From: Antedon mediterranea
Lineage: Eukaryota > Echinodermata > Crinoidea > Comatulida > Antedonidae
Direction of reading: 5' to 3'
DNA length: 64,000 nt
Assembly (NCBI RefSeq): GCF_964355755.1
Contig: NC_092675.1
Span: 1,887,312-1,951,311 of the forward strand
In this document: one piece after another, positions 1 through 11,400 of the stretch
Numbering within the stretch: the stretch's first letter is position 1
Layout: each line of letters opens with the position of its first letter
Translations under genes and position numbers: made by a program
The notes under the pieces: model-generated
Seen by the model: the letters and a program-made list of their open reading frames with translations, nothing else
Told to the model about the DNA's origin: nothing
Database searches by the model: none

Positions 1-29
1 AGAACTCATAAATACTTTTTTCCTTTTAG

Positions 30-3000
30 CCAGAAGCCATTACAGGATCGTCCAGAATGAAAGGTGGTAGCGCCACCAAGTTCATTCTCGAATTAGTATT
101 TACCAAAGCCATTCAGAACGTAGTAAGCACCCCGTCTTCTCATCGTCAGCTAAATATTGCATGCCTTCATGAGATGCAGACTACTATATCGAAAGCAACT
201 TACGCAATCAAACGTGACATTGCTTCGTTAGTACAAACAGCAGGAAACAGGTAGAGCATAGTTTATGTTATGTGTAAATAATTTACAATCAGACCTACTT
301 TAGGTGCCATAATCTTGATTTAGTATCTAAAAAGGACATTTTCCTACAGTATTGAAATTTTATACTGCAGTAATATCTGAAATACATTATACATTATTAT
401 ACAACGCCTAAATAAATTCCTTTCATTTGATTAGACGATTGTGGGTCACATGGCGTGCAATAGTACACACTATTGATTAAATAAAAAAAATAGTCTATTT
501 TTATTTATTGATGAATTTAAGAAAAACAAGAATATTTTAATAAACTGCTAAATTATACGGAAGTTTTTATTATTATTGAAATTCAAAACAGTATAAAAAA
601 AATCTTTTATAACCATTGCATACACTAAGCTTTTTTTGATTGCCTTTTTAAAATTTGTTTTTCTTTTTTGGTAACACCAGTATGAATTCTGATGGCCATG
701 TGTACTATATTGGTGCTGGTCTCTCAGGAATCCTAGGCCTAATTGATGCCTCTGAATGCCCTCCAACATATAGTTCTGGTGAGTCATTTGTCATTAGATA
801 GGTAAACCTTAAATTTGCTTTACAGTAGAACCACTCCTTTGGGACACTCCTATTCTGGGAATACCCACATTCTGGGAATACCCAAATTCTGGGAATACCC
901 ACATTCTGGGAGTACCCAAATTCTGGAAATACCCAAATTCTGGGAATACCCTATTACGGGTACACTTTCATATGAAACAAACGAGGGAAATATATGTTTT
1001 AAAACTACAGCCAACCTTACTCTTTTAAGGCGACATTTTTATTGGTCTCTAAATCTAAGGTTTCCTCCTAATAAAGGGTTCTACATTATGAGAGCTGTGT
1101 TCATCCGATATAACTCTGATAGGTTTCATAGGTGCATCTAACATAACTTTACAATTTAAATCTGGCAGAAAAAAGAGTAAACATAGAAAATATTTTTATG
1201 GAGGTTTTTTACCATCATTGAATATACCAGAGTAAGTGAGTGGCCAAGCAGTTAAGACAGTGCAATCGTAATCCATACCAATAACATCGGCAAGTGTTCG
1301 AGGCTCACTAGCTCCATGGTTCTGGTGGTAGAACCAGTTTTCTCATCAGATAAGGGCTATAAACCATCTGGCTCATGTGCACTTTAAAGAACCTAGTACT
1401 TCTTTTGAGACGAGTAGAGTAGGGGGAGGGGGGGGGGGTTACCCTGGTGTACTATTACACTCACAGCTGATAATAACTGGGCCCTCTGGGAGGCCAGTAT
1501 TTGACTGAAGAGGTCACCCATTATAAATAAATAATAACAAATAAATAACAAACAAACCTCTCCTGATTGATATATCTACATTGACTTTCAGAATTTGATG
1601 ACATTAGAGGATTTTTAGTGGATGGTTACGAGTCATTTAAGAACAAAGAAGGAAGCATGTCCAATAAGGTTAATTAATATTTATTTTTGATCAAGAAAAT
1701 TATAAATTACGTTATGTTAGAACTATTGATTTTAAATCAGTTTATTCCTATGTTTCATTATTCAAAGAAAACACAAATCTATTAACCATCTTATGGATTT
1801 TTGTCTTGGAGTTGTAATTTGATGATTTAATTGCATGACTACTAATTCTACGGTTCATCTTATGTAACTCACTATGTGAGAGTGTACAGTACATGCGAAT
1901 ACGTTTTATGATCAACTTGTAGATTTTATTTCTGAAATGCATGTAAAGTACTTGATATCTAAGTTCAGTTTTTGATTATATTATATTGATTATTAATTAA
2001 TTCATTTTTTTTTAAAAGGGAGAGGAATATTCCATAAGCTTAGATCATTTTATTTGTAAAATTCAACCAAGTCTATCAACTAATGATACAGTTATTTTCA
2101 TTCTACATTGTAAGTATATACATTATATTTATGTAAAGCACTTTTTTTGCATAAACAAACTAAAAGAACATGTACATTTATTTAAATGTTTTAAATATTT
2201 ACATTCTTTTCCAGCCAATTATCTCAAAGAATTCCATAGAATTTATGAGCAATTGAAGGGTGTGTGTTCAGCAGCTGCTATTTTTGTGGAAGGACCTTTT
2301 GAAGATACACAAAGTAAAGTAAGATACTTGAAGAAAATTGCATTTCTATAAATTTATTGTGGCATAATTAAAATAAAAATAAATATATTATTTATGTTAA
2401 CCCAATCGGCTAATTAGCTGAACATTTTATTAACACATTTTTCTAGAATTTTTAGTAAACCTTTTTATTTATTTGTTTTCACCACCATGCACTATACTGC
2501 ACAAATGTTGAGCTTAATGGTCATTCTGCACACGCTCATAAGAGCTTGTGCAGAATGACTATTAGACTCAATGGCTCAGTCACATGATGCATCATAAAAA
2601 CTAAATGTTGCTTGATTATTATCAATGATATTTTTTCGTTATATTATATTGAATATGGGAAACAAGGCTGCTTTTTCGCCAGCTTTACATTTTACAGCTG
2701 AGAACTTCCTCCATCCGAATTTGACCGGGGGATTGGAACTGTTTCTATGTTACAACATCAATACAATCTTTGTTATCACTAATATAACTTGCTTTGTAAC
2801 AGAAATATGTAACGCAGTTCTTTCCATGTGCATTGATTGTAAACGTACCATGGCACCAAATACTAAGCTTGTTTGACAGTGACAAGAAACAACAAAAAGA
2901 AGACAAAATACTAAATGCTGCCCTCTATGGTGGAGTTGAACTGGCTATTAAATTCATTTTAAACACTGTCAGTACTGGGGCTCATGTGCTCAAAGGAAAA

Positions 3001-3604
3001 GTATATAAGCACTATATGGTTGACATGAAACTCAAGTAAATACAAATGTTTAACTTATTTTTATTACTCATGTTCGACTTTGGCTAATGATGGGCATACT
3101 TTCAAACACTAACATCATTTTCATGATTGATTTTCATTTAACAGCAACAGTAAGCTTTTTAACAGAGGTATAAATATTGTACAAAGGCTTGGGGGTTGTA
3201 GCAAGAAAGTAGCCACTGATGCCATCCTGAAGTCCATCTATCAAACTGACCATCTGCCAGAGGGTATACACGAAGAAAAGATTTCGCAACACATCCTGCA
3301 AGCCAATGGTGGCACTAAGGTACGATTTTAAGATAATGTTGATGATAATATTTAAGGATTTCTTTAAGTGAAAAGTTGGACAAAAACATAAATTGGCACC
3401 CACTCAATTTCAATTTCTGCTTGCCACCCCCGCTATTTTCTTCCTCTGATTTTTTTCTACTGTGAATACATGATTTTATTTCAGCTAGTACCACTAGCAT
3501 TGGTTTTAGCAATCAAGAATTGCACCGTTCAAGAAGCGAAGGCTGCCCTCAACTCATCAAAACAAATTCGTACAGCTATTAATCAAACTTATGATGCTGA
3601 CTGA
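30..3604 (+). CDS. GCKR: Glucokinase regulatory protein-like (3' part)
   Basis: This is the C-terminal part of a glucokinase regulatory protein of the SIS-domain / MurQ-like family. In vertebrates GKRP binds glucokinase and is controlled by fructose phosphates. Exons seen: 30-250, 681-778, 1592-1668, 2019-2109, 2215-2318, 2803-3035, 3145-3319 and 3485-3604 (stop TGA). All have AG/GT borders and consistent phases. Family motifs include [17 protein letters not shown] in the first exon, [20 protein letters not shown] in the second, [12 protein letters not shown] in the third and [16 protein letters not shown] in the sixth. The start of exon six at 2803 was chosen because it keeps phase 0 and restores a strand matching the family; a start at 2880 would give an immediate stop. 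The N-terminal SIS domain lies upstream of the window. A MITE copy begins 34 bp after the stop, probably inside the 3' UTR. Identity is strong; binding of glucokinase by this orthologue is inferred. Confidence 0.88.
852..948. repeat. 16-bp tandem repeat, about 6 copies
   Basis: The unit ATTCTGGGAATACCCA is repeated head to tail inside a GCKR intron, with one or two substitutions per unit. The sequence just downstream (about 985-1010) also occurs at 48258-48290, so the array seems to sit inside a larger dispersed repeat. Confidence 0.85.
1236..1557 (+). mobile_element. tRNA-derived SINE
   Basis: The element has a tRNA-like head with an A box (GTGGCCAAGCAGTTAAGACA) and a B box (GTTCGAGGCTC). 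It continues in a body shared with copies at 17639-17835 and, inverted, 46946-47137; shared words include TTCTGGTGG and GATAAGG.CTATAAACC. It ends in an AAATAA-rich tail. The head resembles class II tRNAs (Leu/Ser). It lies in a GCKR intron. Confidence 0.75.
2510..2569. other. Near-perfect 28-bp intronic hairpin
   Basis: Two arms of 28 nt (2510-2537 and 2542-2569) match as an inverted repeat at 24 of 28 positions and are separated by the 4-nt loop ATAA. It lies within the GCKR intron between the exons ending at 2318 and starting at 2803. It could be a microRNA-like precursor or a tiny palindromic insertion. The loop is shorter than is usual for animal pre-miRNAs. Confidence 0.6.
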
Positions 3605-3637
3605 GACAGAATTGAATGGAAGTAACCACTTTATGTA

Positions 3638-3779
3638 TTAAGCTCTGTCTACACCATCAAACTAGTGTGATGTGCCCAAATATGATTGTGATATGCCTAA
3701 ATATGGTAGTGATATGACATAATCGTGTCCATATCACTTTTTTTTTCAAGTAAAATTTGATAGTGTAGACAGAGCTTAA
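3638..3779. mobile_element. Palindromic MITE, family 1, copy 1
   Basis: The two ends are near-perfect inverted repeats, TTAAGCTCTGTCTACACCAT at the left and its partner ending GTAGACAGAGCTTAA. The interior carries the family words GATGTGCCCAAATATG and TATGGTAGTGATATG. It sits just after the GCKR stop codon. The outermost TTAA on both sides could be a target duplication. Confidence 0.8.
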
Positions 3780-4456
3780 TTTCTTTATTACCAGCAAAAT
3801 AATACAGTATGATTATTACAAATAAGCATTGTTTAAAATTTACCTCAAAATAATTAATTATTGTTTAAATTACGTCCAAAGTTTAACTATTTGTATAAAT
3901 ATGTATCTTATTTTATAATGAAATTTATAATAATGGAAATTTGCTATGAAATTTGATTGATATGATTTTGTGTGTGCCAAGTTTCAGTACTTTGAAACAA
4001 TTATTATTTTATACTTTTGATCATTTTAGAAACATACCGTAGATACTGCATAAATTATATTATACAAAGAAAACAATGATAAATGTATATAAAGTAATTA
4101 TGTGTAGTTATAAAAAATTTATAATCAGGTTTATGAAATTATTAAATAATATAAATATTAAAAAAATAATAATACAGGTATTTTACACCAATATTCTCAG
4201 GTGCCTTTAATAAATGCATTAATTCAAAATTAATTCAAAATATGTTAGTGTGTAAAAGAATGATATATTGATTTCGATATTGTAAAGTACCACCAATATT
4301 ATATATATATATATATTTTAATGATCATTAATTTTACAATCACTAGTGCAATAAATGTGATGATTGTTTGATGAATGTTGTCTATCATTAAATAATTTAT
4401 TAATTCTTCATTATTTTCGCTGGTCAATGAATTAAATCAATTATTTTCCTCATTTC

Positions 4457-4564
4457 AGTTCCCACTTTTCCCCCCCCCCCCTCCCTCCTCACTCACTCTC
4501 CACCCCTCTCCTCCCCTCCTCACTCACTCTTTCCCCCCCCCCACTCACTCTCCCTCACCCCTCA
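4457..4564. repeat. C/T-rich low-complexity tract
   Basis: About 108 bases consist almost only of C and T with scattered A, including runs of ten or more C and repeated CACTCACTC words. It is a strongly strand-asymmetric polypyrimidine stretch that could adopt non-B DNA structure. Confidence 0.85.
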
Positions 4565-4641
4565 CGTAATCACTCACTTATTTACACACGCACTTGTCAA
4601 AACTGTCACATCGTGTCCAAGGTATTTCAAGCTTGTATGTA

Positions 4642-4678
4642 CTAGATGGCACGCTCGCTTCGCTCGCGTACCATCTAG
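4642..4678. other. Palindromic hairpin, CTAGATGG arms
   Basis: CTAGATGG (4642-4649) is exactly complementary to CCATCTAG (4671-4678). The 21-nt interior is GC-rich and itself partly palindromic (CGCTCGCTTCGCTCGCG). No adjacent gene explains it. Confidence 0.6.
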
Positions 4679-6161
4679 GTCGTGCCCACAGATGGTTCTC
4701 GAATACACAGTATTTTCCAGCGAGAAAAAAATGGAGATTTCAAATGTACGTACTGCAGGACTATAATACATTGTCGTTTACAGAAACGAATAAATATACA
4801 CGATGATTTATGTAGTCAGCTAAAATTAGCACCCTGGGAATTACTTCCGAGAGAGAAACAAAATGAGTCAAATTTTTTTATTTGGACTCATTTAAACAAA
4901 CCCAATTTGTGTTTTGTATGTAACATTAAGGGTTGAGGGATGGGGGAAGAAGATAGGTACAAAGAGGAAACATTTTAAAATATATTCTTATCCACTCAGT
5001 AACGAAATATTGTTTTTAATGTTTTATAGGCCTATAAATAATATACCACTAAATACAGTAAAACATTTACGATTTAATACTTTGTTAAAACTCTCACTGT
5101 CATAGTCGATTGAAATAGTAAAGTACATGTAACGATACACCACTACGTACGTACGTTTATATATTTTTAAATTATTAATTAATACAAACGTTGAGAAGCA
5201 ACTGTCAGTAATAACGTTTATTTATTTGTATATTATATGTTTATAATCTAACAGTAGGGCCTACCCACACTCACAGTAATAAAGTTTATTTGTATATTTG
5301 TTTATATTATTATCTAACAGTACCAACACTCACAGTAAGATATTTGCGATTCAAATTGCGATCAAAAGTGCATTGCAATACTATTTATGTTTATTCTCCA
5401 AGGGGGCCCATAAATCTAAATCTATACCTCTATGGTTAAACCAAATAATTTGGAATGTTCCATTCATCACAAATCAATACATGTGTAAAAACGTATATTA
5501 CATGTATCAAAATACCATTTTTTAAAGAAAATCGGCCTGTCTTCAACATTATGATGCTGTACTCGAACTGTTCAACCGGTTTTCAGCTATTAAAAACAAT
5601 TATCGTAGGAGGAGATAGGAAAATGCGAAGTGTCCTCGTATTATTGTGTGCGGGTATTTTTCAAATTGACATCCATTAGACAGTGTATACCACGATCGGA
5701 AAACACCCCTATTTGGGGCAAATCGTTGAACCTAAATTCGTTCCAATCGTCAATAACTAATTATCGAACTCAATTTAATTAGTAGACAGGGTTACATCAG
5801 GTGGTTAAAATCAGTACCGAAAGTACGAACCAACTTTACATACCATCGAGTAAACATTCTAGAAATAACGCGCGATTTACCGATTTTTGCCCTTACGTAA
5901 ATTTATATATAGATTCATACGTTTTCGTGAATTTTCGGAAATGAAATACTGCGTACACTCGCAATCGTTCGTACATCATCGGTACGAATCGGGATTGAAG
6001 TTACAATGGGACACAAGAAGTCAGAGGATTAATAAAATTACATTTGAAACATGTGCATTCACCAAGTGTAAACGAATACAACCAGTCGCTGGGACTATTA
6101 CTCTCTAATATTTTTGTAAGACAACTAGACGTGACGAACAGTTTGTAAAAAGATAAAATTA

Positions 6162-6167
6162 TTTATT
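6162..6167 (-). terminator. Candidate polyadenylation signal
   Basis: AATAAA on the minus strand lies about 63 nt beyond the stop codon of the minus-strand Ig gene. It is within an AT-rich stretch, so chance occurrence is possible. Confidence 0.35.
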
Positions 6168-6229
6168 TATTTTTTTTGTAAAATGATATTAATATATTCT
6201 AGAAACTCGAATGATATTTATGCATTGAG

Positions 6230-8076
6230 TTAATCGTCATCCGGGTCTTCATCGTCACCACCCGCCGATCTGTGTAAATTAAAAAATGCCAGATTTATAT
6301 TTTGTGTACGATGGTTCACGTTACAAATAATACTTTAATTTTCAATATTATTGGATTAATATAATAAATACTACTGCAATACTATTTCTTTAATTGAATT
6401 ACATATTTTTTGAGTTGCGAACGTTAATCGGAAGGTAGCCTTGTACAAATCAAAATTTAAAAAAAAACGTTAATTTTACCTTGATTTATATCGCATGCAC
6501 CCAAGAGAAACTGTCCAACCAACTAGCATAGTGATGCATAGCATTAGGGAAACTACTAAGATATTATCCAATCCAAGAACTTCATTTTGCTGATTTAACC
6601 ACGAATCTTCAAATAAAAAGTTGTATTTATGTTGAATGGTATGCAATATATCATATCATGTGATATATATCGTACAAAACTTTCCAAAAGCTAAAGGGCC
6701 GTGTCAAGATTATATTACTCCGTGTAACGCAGTTAACACAATGTTTACCGCGGTTAACGCATGTTACCGCAGTTAACACAATGTTTACCGCGGTTAATGC
6801 AATGTTACCGCGGTTAACGCAATAACGATCTTTACAAGTACGAGTATTAATTTAAGATGCAACTAGTGCCATTTATCACTGAAGCGAATCATACATTTTA
6901 ACACGATTTGAGATGATGAGAAGTTTGATAAATTCCGATAAATGAAAATGGTGACAATGTTTGATAACAGATATATCGGCATGGCTGTGTTTGTCAATCT
7001 GTCACCATTTCTAATGTTTTATTTTGGGCAAGCTGTTTCGTCAGTAGCATTGCAATAATTCTAAAAGTTAGATAGATAGTATTACCAGATTCACCCATCG
7101 CGTGTCCAGTTGATCCAAAATGAAGATATACCGTGTTTGCGACCGCTTTCTCATCTTCACCGTGATTTATCTCGCAGTCGTATGTCCCTCTATCATCGTG
7201 TTGTAAGTCTAGAATCTCAACATTGTTATTATCGTCGATAGAGATTCTATCAGTTTGGTTCAGTTTCCAGCCATCTTTCTTCCATTGGATCTTGGCATTT
7301 TGTTGGTACATCAACACGGGTTCGGACTTGCACGCTAGGTTGACCGTGCGGCCTTGTTCAACCCACTCCTCGATTAAGAAATCTAAAAATATTACCACGA
7401 CATATATTTGTAATCGATTTGCGACTATGCATAAGCCGACCACAAGGTAAATTGCTGCAATTTCACTAATATGTAACATAGTTGATACTAATACAAAGAT
7501 AATTATATAAAATAAACAGAATGTTTCTACTCTAATTTGCTGGATTAATGTGGGAAAGGAAATACAATAACAATAGCCCTAAAGCTCCGTATACACTATC
7601 AAACTTAATGTGATGTGCCCATATATGGACATGATGATGTCATATCACTACCATATTTAAGCATACTATCACGACCATATTTAAGCATATCACATTTTGT
7701 CAAACTAGTTTAATAGTGTAGACAGAGCTTAACCCTACTTCAATTGAGATCATCTGAATACAGTTAAAACATTAGCACAAGTGTATACGTACATAATAAC
7801 CTATTGACTAAGAAAAGGATAGGCCTGAGCAAAGGATTGTTTACCTAGGCCTAGGCTAGGCAACCTATAAGCTATAACAATATTACAAAAATTGGCTTGG
7901 CTTGATTACTAATACTAGGCTTAGTAGGCCAACTACATGCTTACTTATCTAGGCCTAGGTTAGCTTCTACGCCTACAATTTTTAATATCAAATTAAATAC
8001 TGTACTTACTATTTGCCGTAACCTGTTTCGATACGAATATTATAAGACTAATTAGGCCTAAAAACTTTAAATGCAT
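6230..8076 (-). CDS. Small single-Ig transmembrane protein
   Basis: A complete four-exon gene encodes 176 aa. Exons (minus strand): 8076-8010, 7382-7086, 6606-6480 and 6269-6230 (TAA). Exon 1 is a signal peptide (MHLKFLGLISLIIFVSKQVTA). Exon 2 carries one Ig domain with the usual Cys (VNLACKSE), Trp (IQWKKDG) and second Cys in a DRGTYDCEIN loop. Exon 3 gives one membrane span (about residues 135-157) followed by CMRYKSR. Exon 4 is a short acidic tail (DDEDPDDD). Splice phases 1-1, 1-2 and 2-0 join without stops. The start was chosen because exon 1 supplies a signal peptide and a clean GTAAGT donor; reading on upstream of 7382 within the second exon gives no donor. Intron 1 holds a MITE. The product is a type I surface protein of unknown ligand, divergently paired with the FAM187-like gene. 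Confidence 0.75.
6722..6830. repeat. 20-bp GC-palindrome tandem repeat
   Basis: About five imperfect units built around TTACCGCGGTTAACGCAATG lie in intron 2 of the Ig gene. CCGCGG and GTTAAC palindromes recur in each unit. It is GC-richer than its surroundings. Confidence 0.7.
7580..7732. mobile_element. Palindromic MITE, family 1, copy 2
   Basis: The ends are AAAGCTCCGTATACACTATC and its inverted partner TAGTGTAGACAGAGCTTAA, with the family interior GATGTGCCCATATATGGACA. It lies in intron 1 of the minus-strand Ig gene. Confidence 0.8.
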
Positions 8077-8472
8077 TTCATTAGTACAAACACAAATAAG
8101 GGTATTATTTGCTTTCTAAAATATATAAATTATATACAATCCTACATCCTGCTTCTTTAACCATGCCGCAGAGATAAGAGAGGAGTATTACTTCTTTAGG
8201 CGGTTGTTTGCGTTACCATAACGCTGGTATACGTCACTGTTGATTATAATTTACGCACACACGCCCGCGTTACTGGGTTACACGTGCGTACATAATGATA
8301 TGCACGCGTGCGCATAGAATAGCGATAGAATGATAGATCGTAAATTTATCCCTCGAATGCGACTTTTGAGATGATGTGCGATAATTAGAAACTCCAATAA
8401 ATGAAATTCTATGAAATTGTAACACAAATACCGTGCTGATGATTTCTTCTTGAGGATGAGAAAGAGTTTGAT
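8077..8472. promoter_or_regulatory. Shared divergent promoter region
   Basis: The start codons of two Ig-domain genes face away from each other across 396 bp. The stretch contains a perfect inverted repeat GCGTTA-CCA-TAACGC (8210-8224), a CRE-like ACGTCA just downstream (about 8231), a CACGTG E-box (about 8281) and alternating purine-pyrimidine CACGCGTGCGC. Shared regulation is inferred from layout; the sequence shows only the motifs. Confidence 0.5.
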
Positions 8473-11400
8473 ATGAAAATCAAAGTAGCGTCTTTTATCT
8501 TGAGTGTCTTGCTGACTTTTGGACCTATTGTTCAGTGTAAACAACGTGAGTTATACTTCTATATTATAATTTCATAGGGCTAGCTAGGATAGGCCTAGCC
8601 TAGGCCTAGGCCTAGGTCTACACAATTTACCCTTTTGATGCACTGCCGATCAATTACTATGTTCGTAAGTTTGAACCTAGGAAGCCCCAAGCATACGACT
8701 AACAGGGGTGGTGGTGGTGATACAAATTCCTTAGATCCCGTGCACGTGTGATTCGTATATTATTTGTGAATTCTAATTAACTTTTTAATTCCAGTTGGTA
8801 AGAAATACCCACCATGGGTGAAAGAGCTTCGGAAAGATGCAATGGAGCAAATGAAAGAGTACATATATAACTTCATAGACAATGACATCGGTGACATTAT
8901 CGACGATGTAAAGAGCGGAAAGGTACCACCAGAGGATATTCCCGGAAAGCTCAGTCAATATGGTATTTTCCTGGACGCCCCGGGCGAAGAAATTGCGTCA
9001 ACTATACGTGAAAAATTCAATGATAATTCAAACAATTTGGAAAAAAATGCCGAGCATAAAGGGATAAATGAGAATAACGAGGTTAAACAAAGTAGAAAAG
9101 ATAAAAACGAACGTGTTCAAGAATTAGAAGAAATTGAGAATATAGTGAAAAAAATGGTGAGCGGTGGTGATTCCCCTAAAAAAGATGATTTATTGTCCGC
9201 AGTAAAAGAGGCGGCATATAAAGGAGATGTGGATGATCCAGAAAAACGAAAAGAAATGTTTGATGTTGTTTACAACTTGATGGATAATGTCAAAGAGAAA
9301 CAAACTGATAAAGATGCTATCGGGCGCCTTGTTGACGACAACGACATCGACATGAACAAAAAAGAAAAGCAAGCTTTTGTAAAGAACGGTGACCTCAGAG
9401 AAATGGAAAAGGTATCAAAGGTTGGCATGAGTGATCGTAATGATATAAAGGATTCTTCCTATTATAACTCTAGAAACAGTGACAATGTCAATAAAGAAGA
9501 GACAGATAAGTTAGAAGAAATCGTTAAAGATTCAGTGAAATCTGACGGTGACAATCAAGAACATTTAAAGGAAAAAGAAGATAATCATGATGGTTATGAT
9601 AATGAACGGTTAGAAAAGAAAAGAGATAAAGATGACAAGAAAGATAAAGATATGGAGAAAGAAATCGATGATGATGAGGTAGAAGAGTTGGAGAACGTCG
9701 ATTTGGATGAGGAAGAGGAAGATGATGTTGATGAAAAAGATCAAAATGAGCAGCACCAGGGTGACAAGTTGGAAGCATTAGAGAAGAAATTGCACGAGGA
9801 GCAACAGGAGGAGGATGAACAGGAAGAAGATAATGGAGAAGAACAGAGCGAGAAGCAAGATAAAGAGTTTAAAGATGTAAACGAAAAGAATTTGGAAAAG
9901 GAAGAAGATGAAGAGAACGAAGAAAAAAGTACAGAGTTAAAAGAAGATGAGGATGATCGTAAAGATAAATCGGAAGAAGGTGATACAAAAGAGAAGGAAA
10001 TTAAGCATGGGGAAAACGGGAATGATAAAGAGGAAAAGGAAAAAGAAAAGAAGGGAAAGAAAAAGAAAGACAAAGAAAAGAAAAATAAAGAAAGAAAAAA
10101 GAAGAAAAAACGTAAGAAGAAAGATGATAAAAAAGAGAAACGCAAATCTTCTTCAGATGACAATAACAAGGAAGAAAAGATGAAAATTATCGATAAAATA
10201 AAGAAAGCTTTTCATCGCAGACGTCAAAGAAGAAACATCGGGGACTCGTTTGATTGTGAAGGTGAAGAAGAGACAAGAAGTCGCACTATTCCCGCCGTTA
10301 CTTACCGTGGAGAAGATCTTCTTCTTCCGTGTGATCAGTGGTAAGAAGCATATTCAACGAATTTTAACTATTAAAAAGTGTTGTAAACTGTATTGAATAA
10401 CAAAATAAAGTTAAGCAGTTATCTACATCGTTTGTTGGTTTTTATAACTTGTGATTATTTTGATTATCAATATCACCAAATGATATTTGATTTTACACTC
10501 GAATACTTTTCTTGAATACCATTTATAAATTATTAAAATGTATTAGCATGAACATTTCAATAAAATGTATGCCTTCATACATGGTTTAAAAGAAAATTAC
10601 AATAGAGATACTAGACTATTCCCGTTCGATGTTTTCTAAATTCTAAAAAAAGAAAAAAACAATCCATTATGCCCGTATTAATGTTACTGTCTCAATTTTG
10701 ACCATTCTCACTGCGCTCTTGTAATACAAATCCAGTCATACTTCACTTTTTGATTATTCTTCCAATATTCTACTCTGTCTACACTATCAAACAGACAATC
10801 AGACAAAAAAATGTGATGTGCACATGACATGATGATTTCATATCACTACCGTATTTGGGCATATTACTACGATATTTAAGAACATCACAATTCTTTGGCC
10901 AAACTAGTTTGCTTTATGCTTCCTTAAAATACACAAGCAGCTTTGTCATTGGCTACATGTGGTTTTTGAGTGGTACACAATTTGCATACACAACATAGAG
11001 GTGCATAGTGCATAGCACGCACATTCTTATATGCATTTTATTTCTATTGAAGTATCACGGGACCGCAGAAAGCCGGAGTTAAATGGGAGAGAAAGATAAA
11101 GGGCAAAGTGAAGACTATTACATTTGACGACAATGAAGATGAAAGCAAAAACCGTTACATTTTAACACCGTATAATGAACTAATGATAAAACAAATTAGA
11201 CTTTCAGAAAAAGGCGTATATTATTGCTGGACTAACAGGTAAATAAATAAATAAGTATCACTTCTAAATGTTACCCGATTCTTTAATACTACAATATTTG
11301 CCTACTATCATAGGAATATTTGGTAATACTGTCATCTCGTACTTGTATCACATGCAGCGGTGCCTGTACCATGTAATGCTAGTTTAAAGATTAGGTTATG

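Larger units (their letters stand above)
3780..6229. other. Intergenic, no gene seen
   Basis: This is AT-rich sequence between the GCKR 3' end and the last exon of the minus-strand Ig gene. Short open frames near 4594-4936 and 5887-6108 have no recognisable domain, no splice context and ordinary AT-rich composition. The only structure is a pyrimidine-rich tract and one hairpin, listed separately. Confidence 0.6.

Noticed and set aside
2625-2802. Frame 2625-2876 as a GCKR exon
   Set aside because: It is out of frame with the conserved NTVSTGAH exon and shows no family similarity. The exon starting at 2803 joins in phase and restores the expected strand.
4594-4936. Possible small gene with CTYCRTIIHC
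   Set aside because: The Cys/His spacing does not fit a standard zinc finger. There is no splice support, and the frame covers a palindromic hairpin.
9741-10169. 142-aa Ser/Phe-rich antisense frame
   Set aside because: It mirrors the Lys/Glu-rich exon of the FAM187-like gene.
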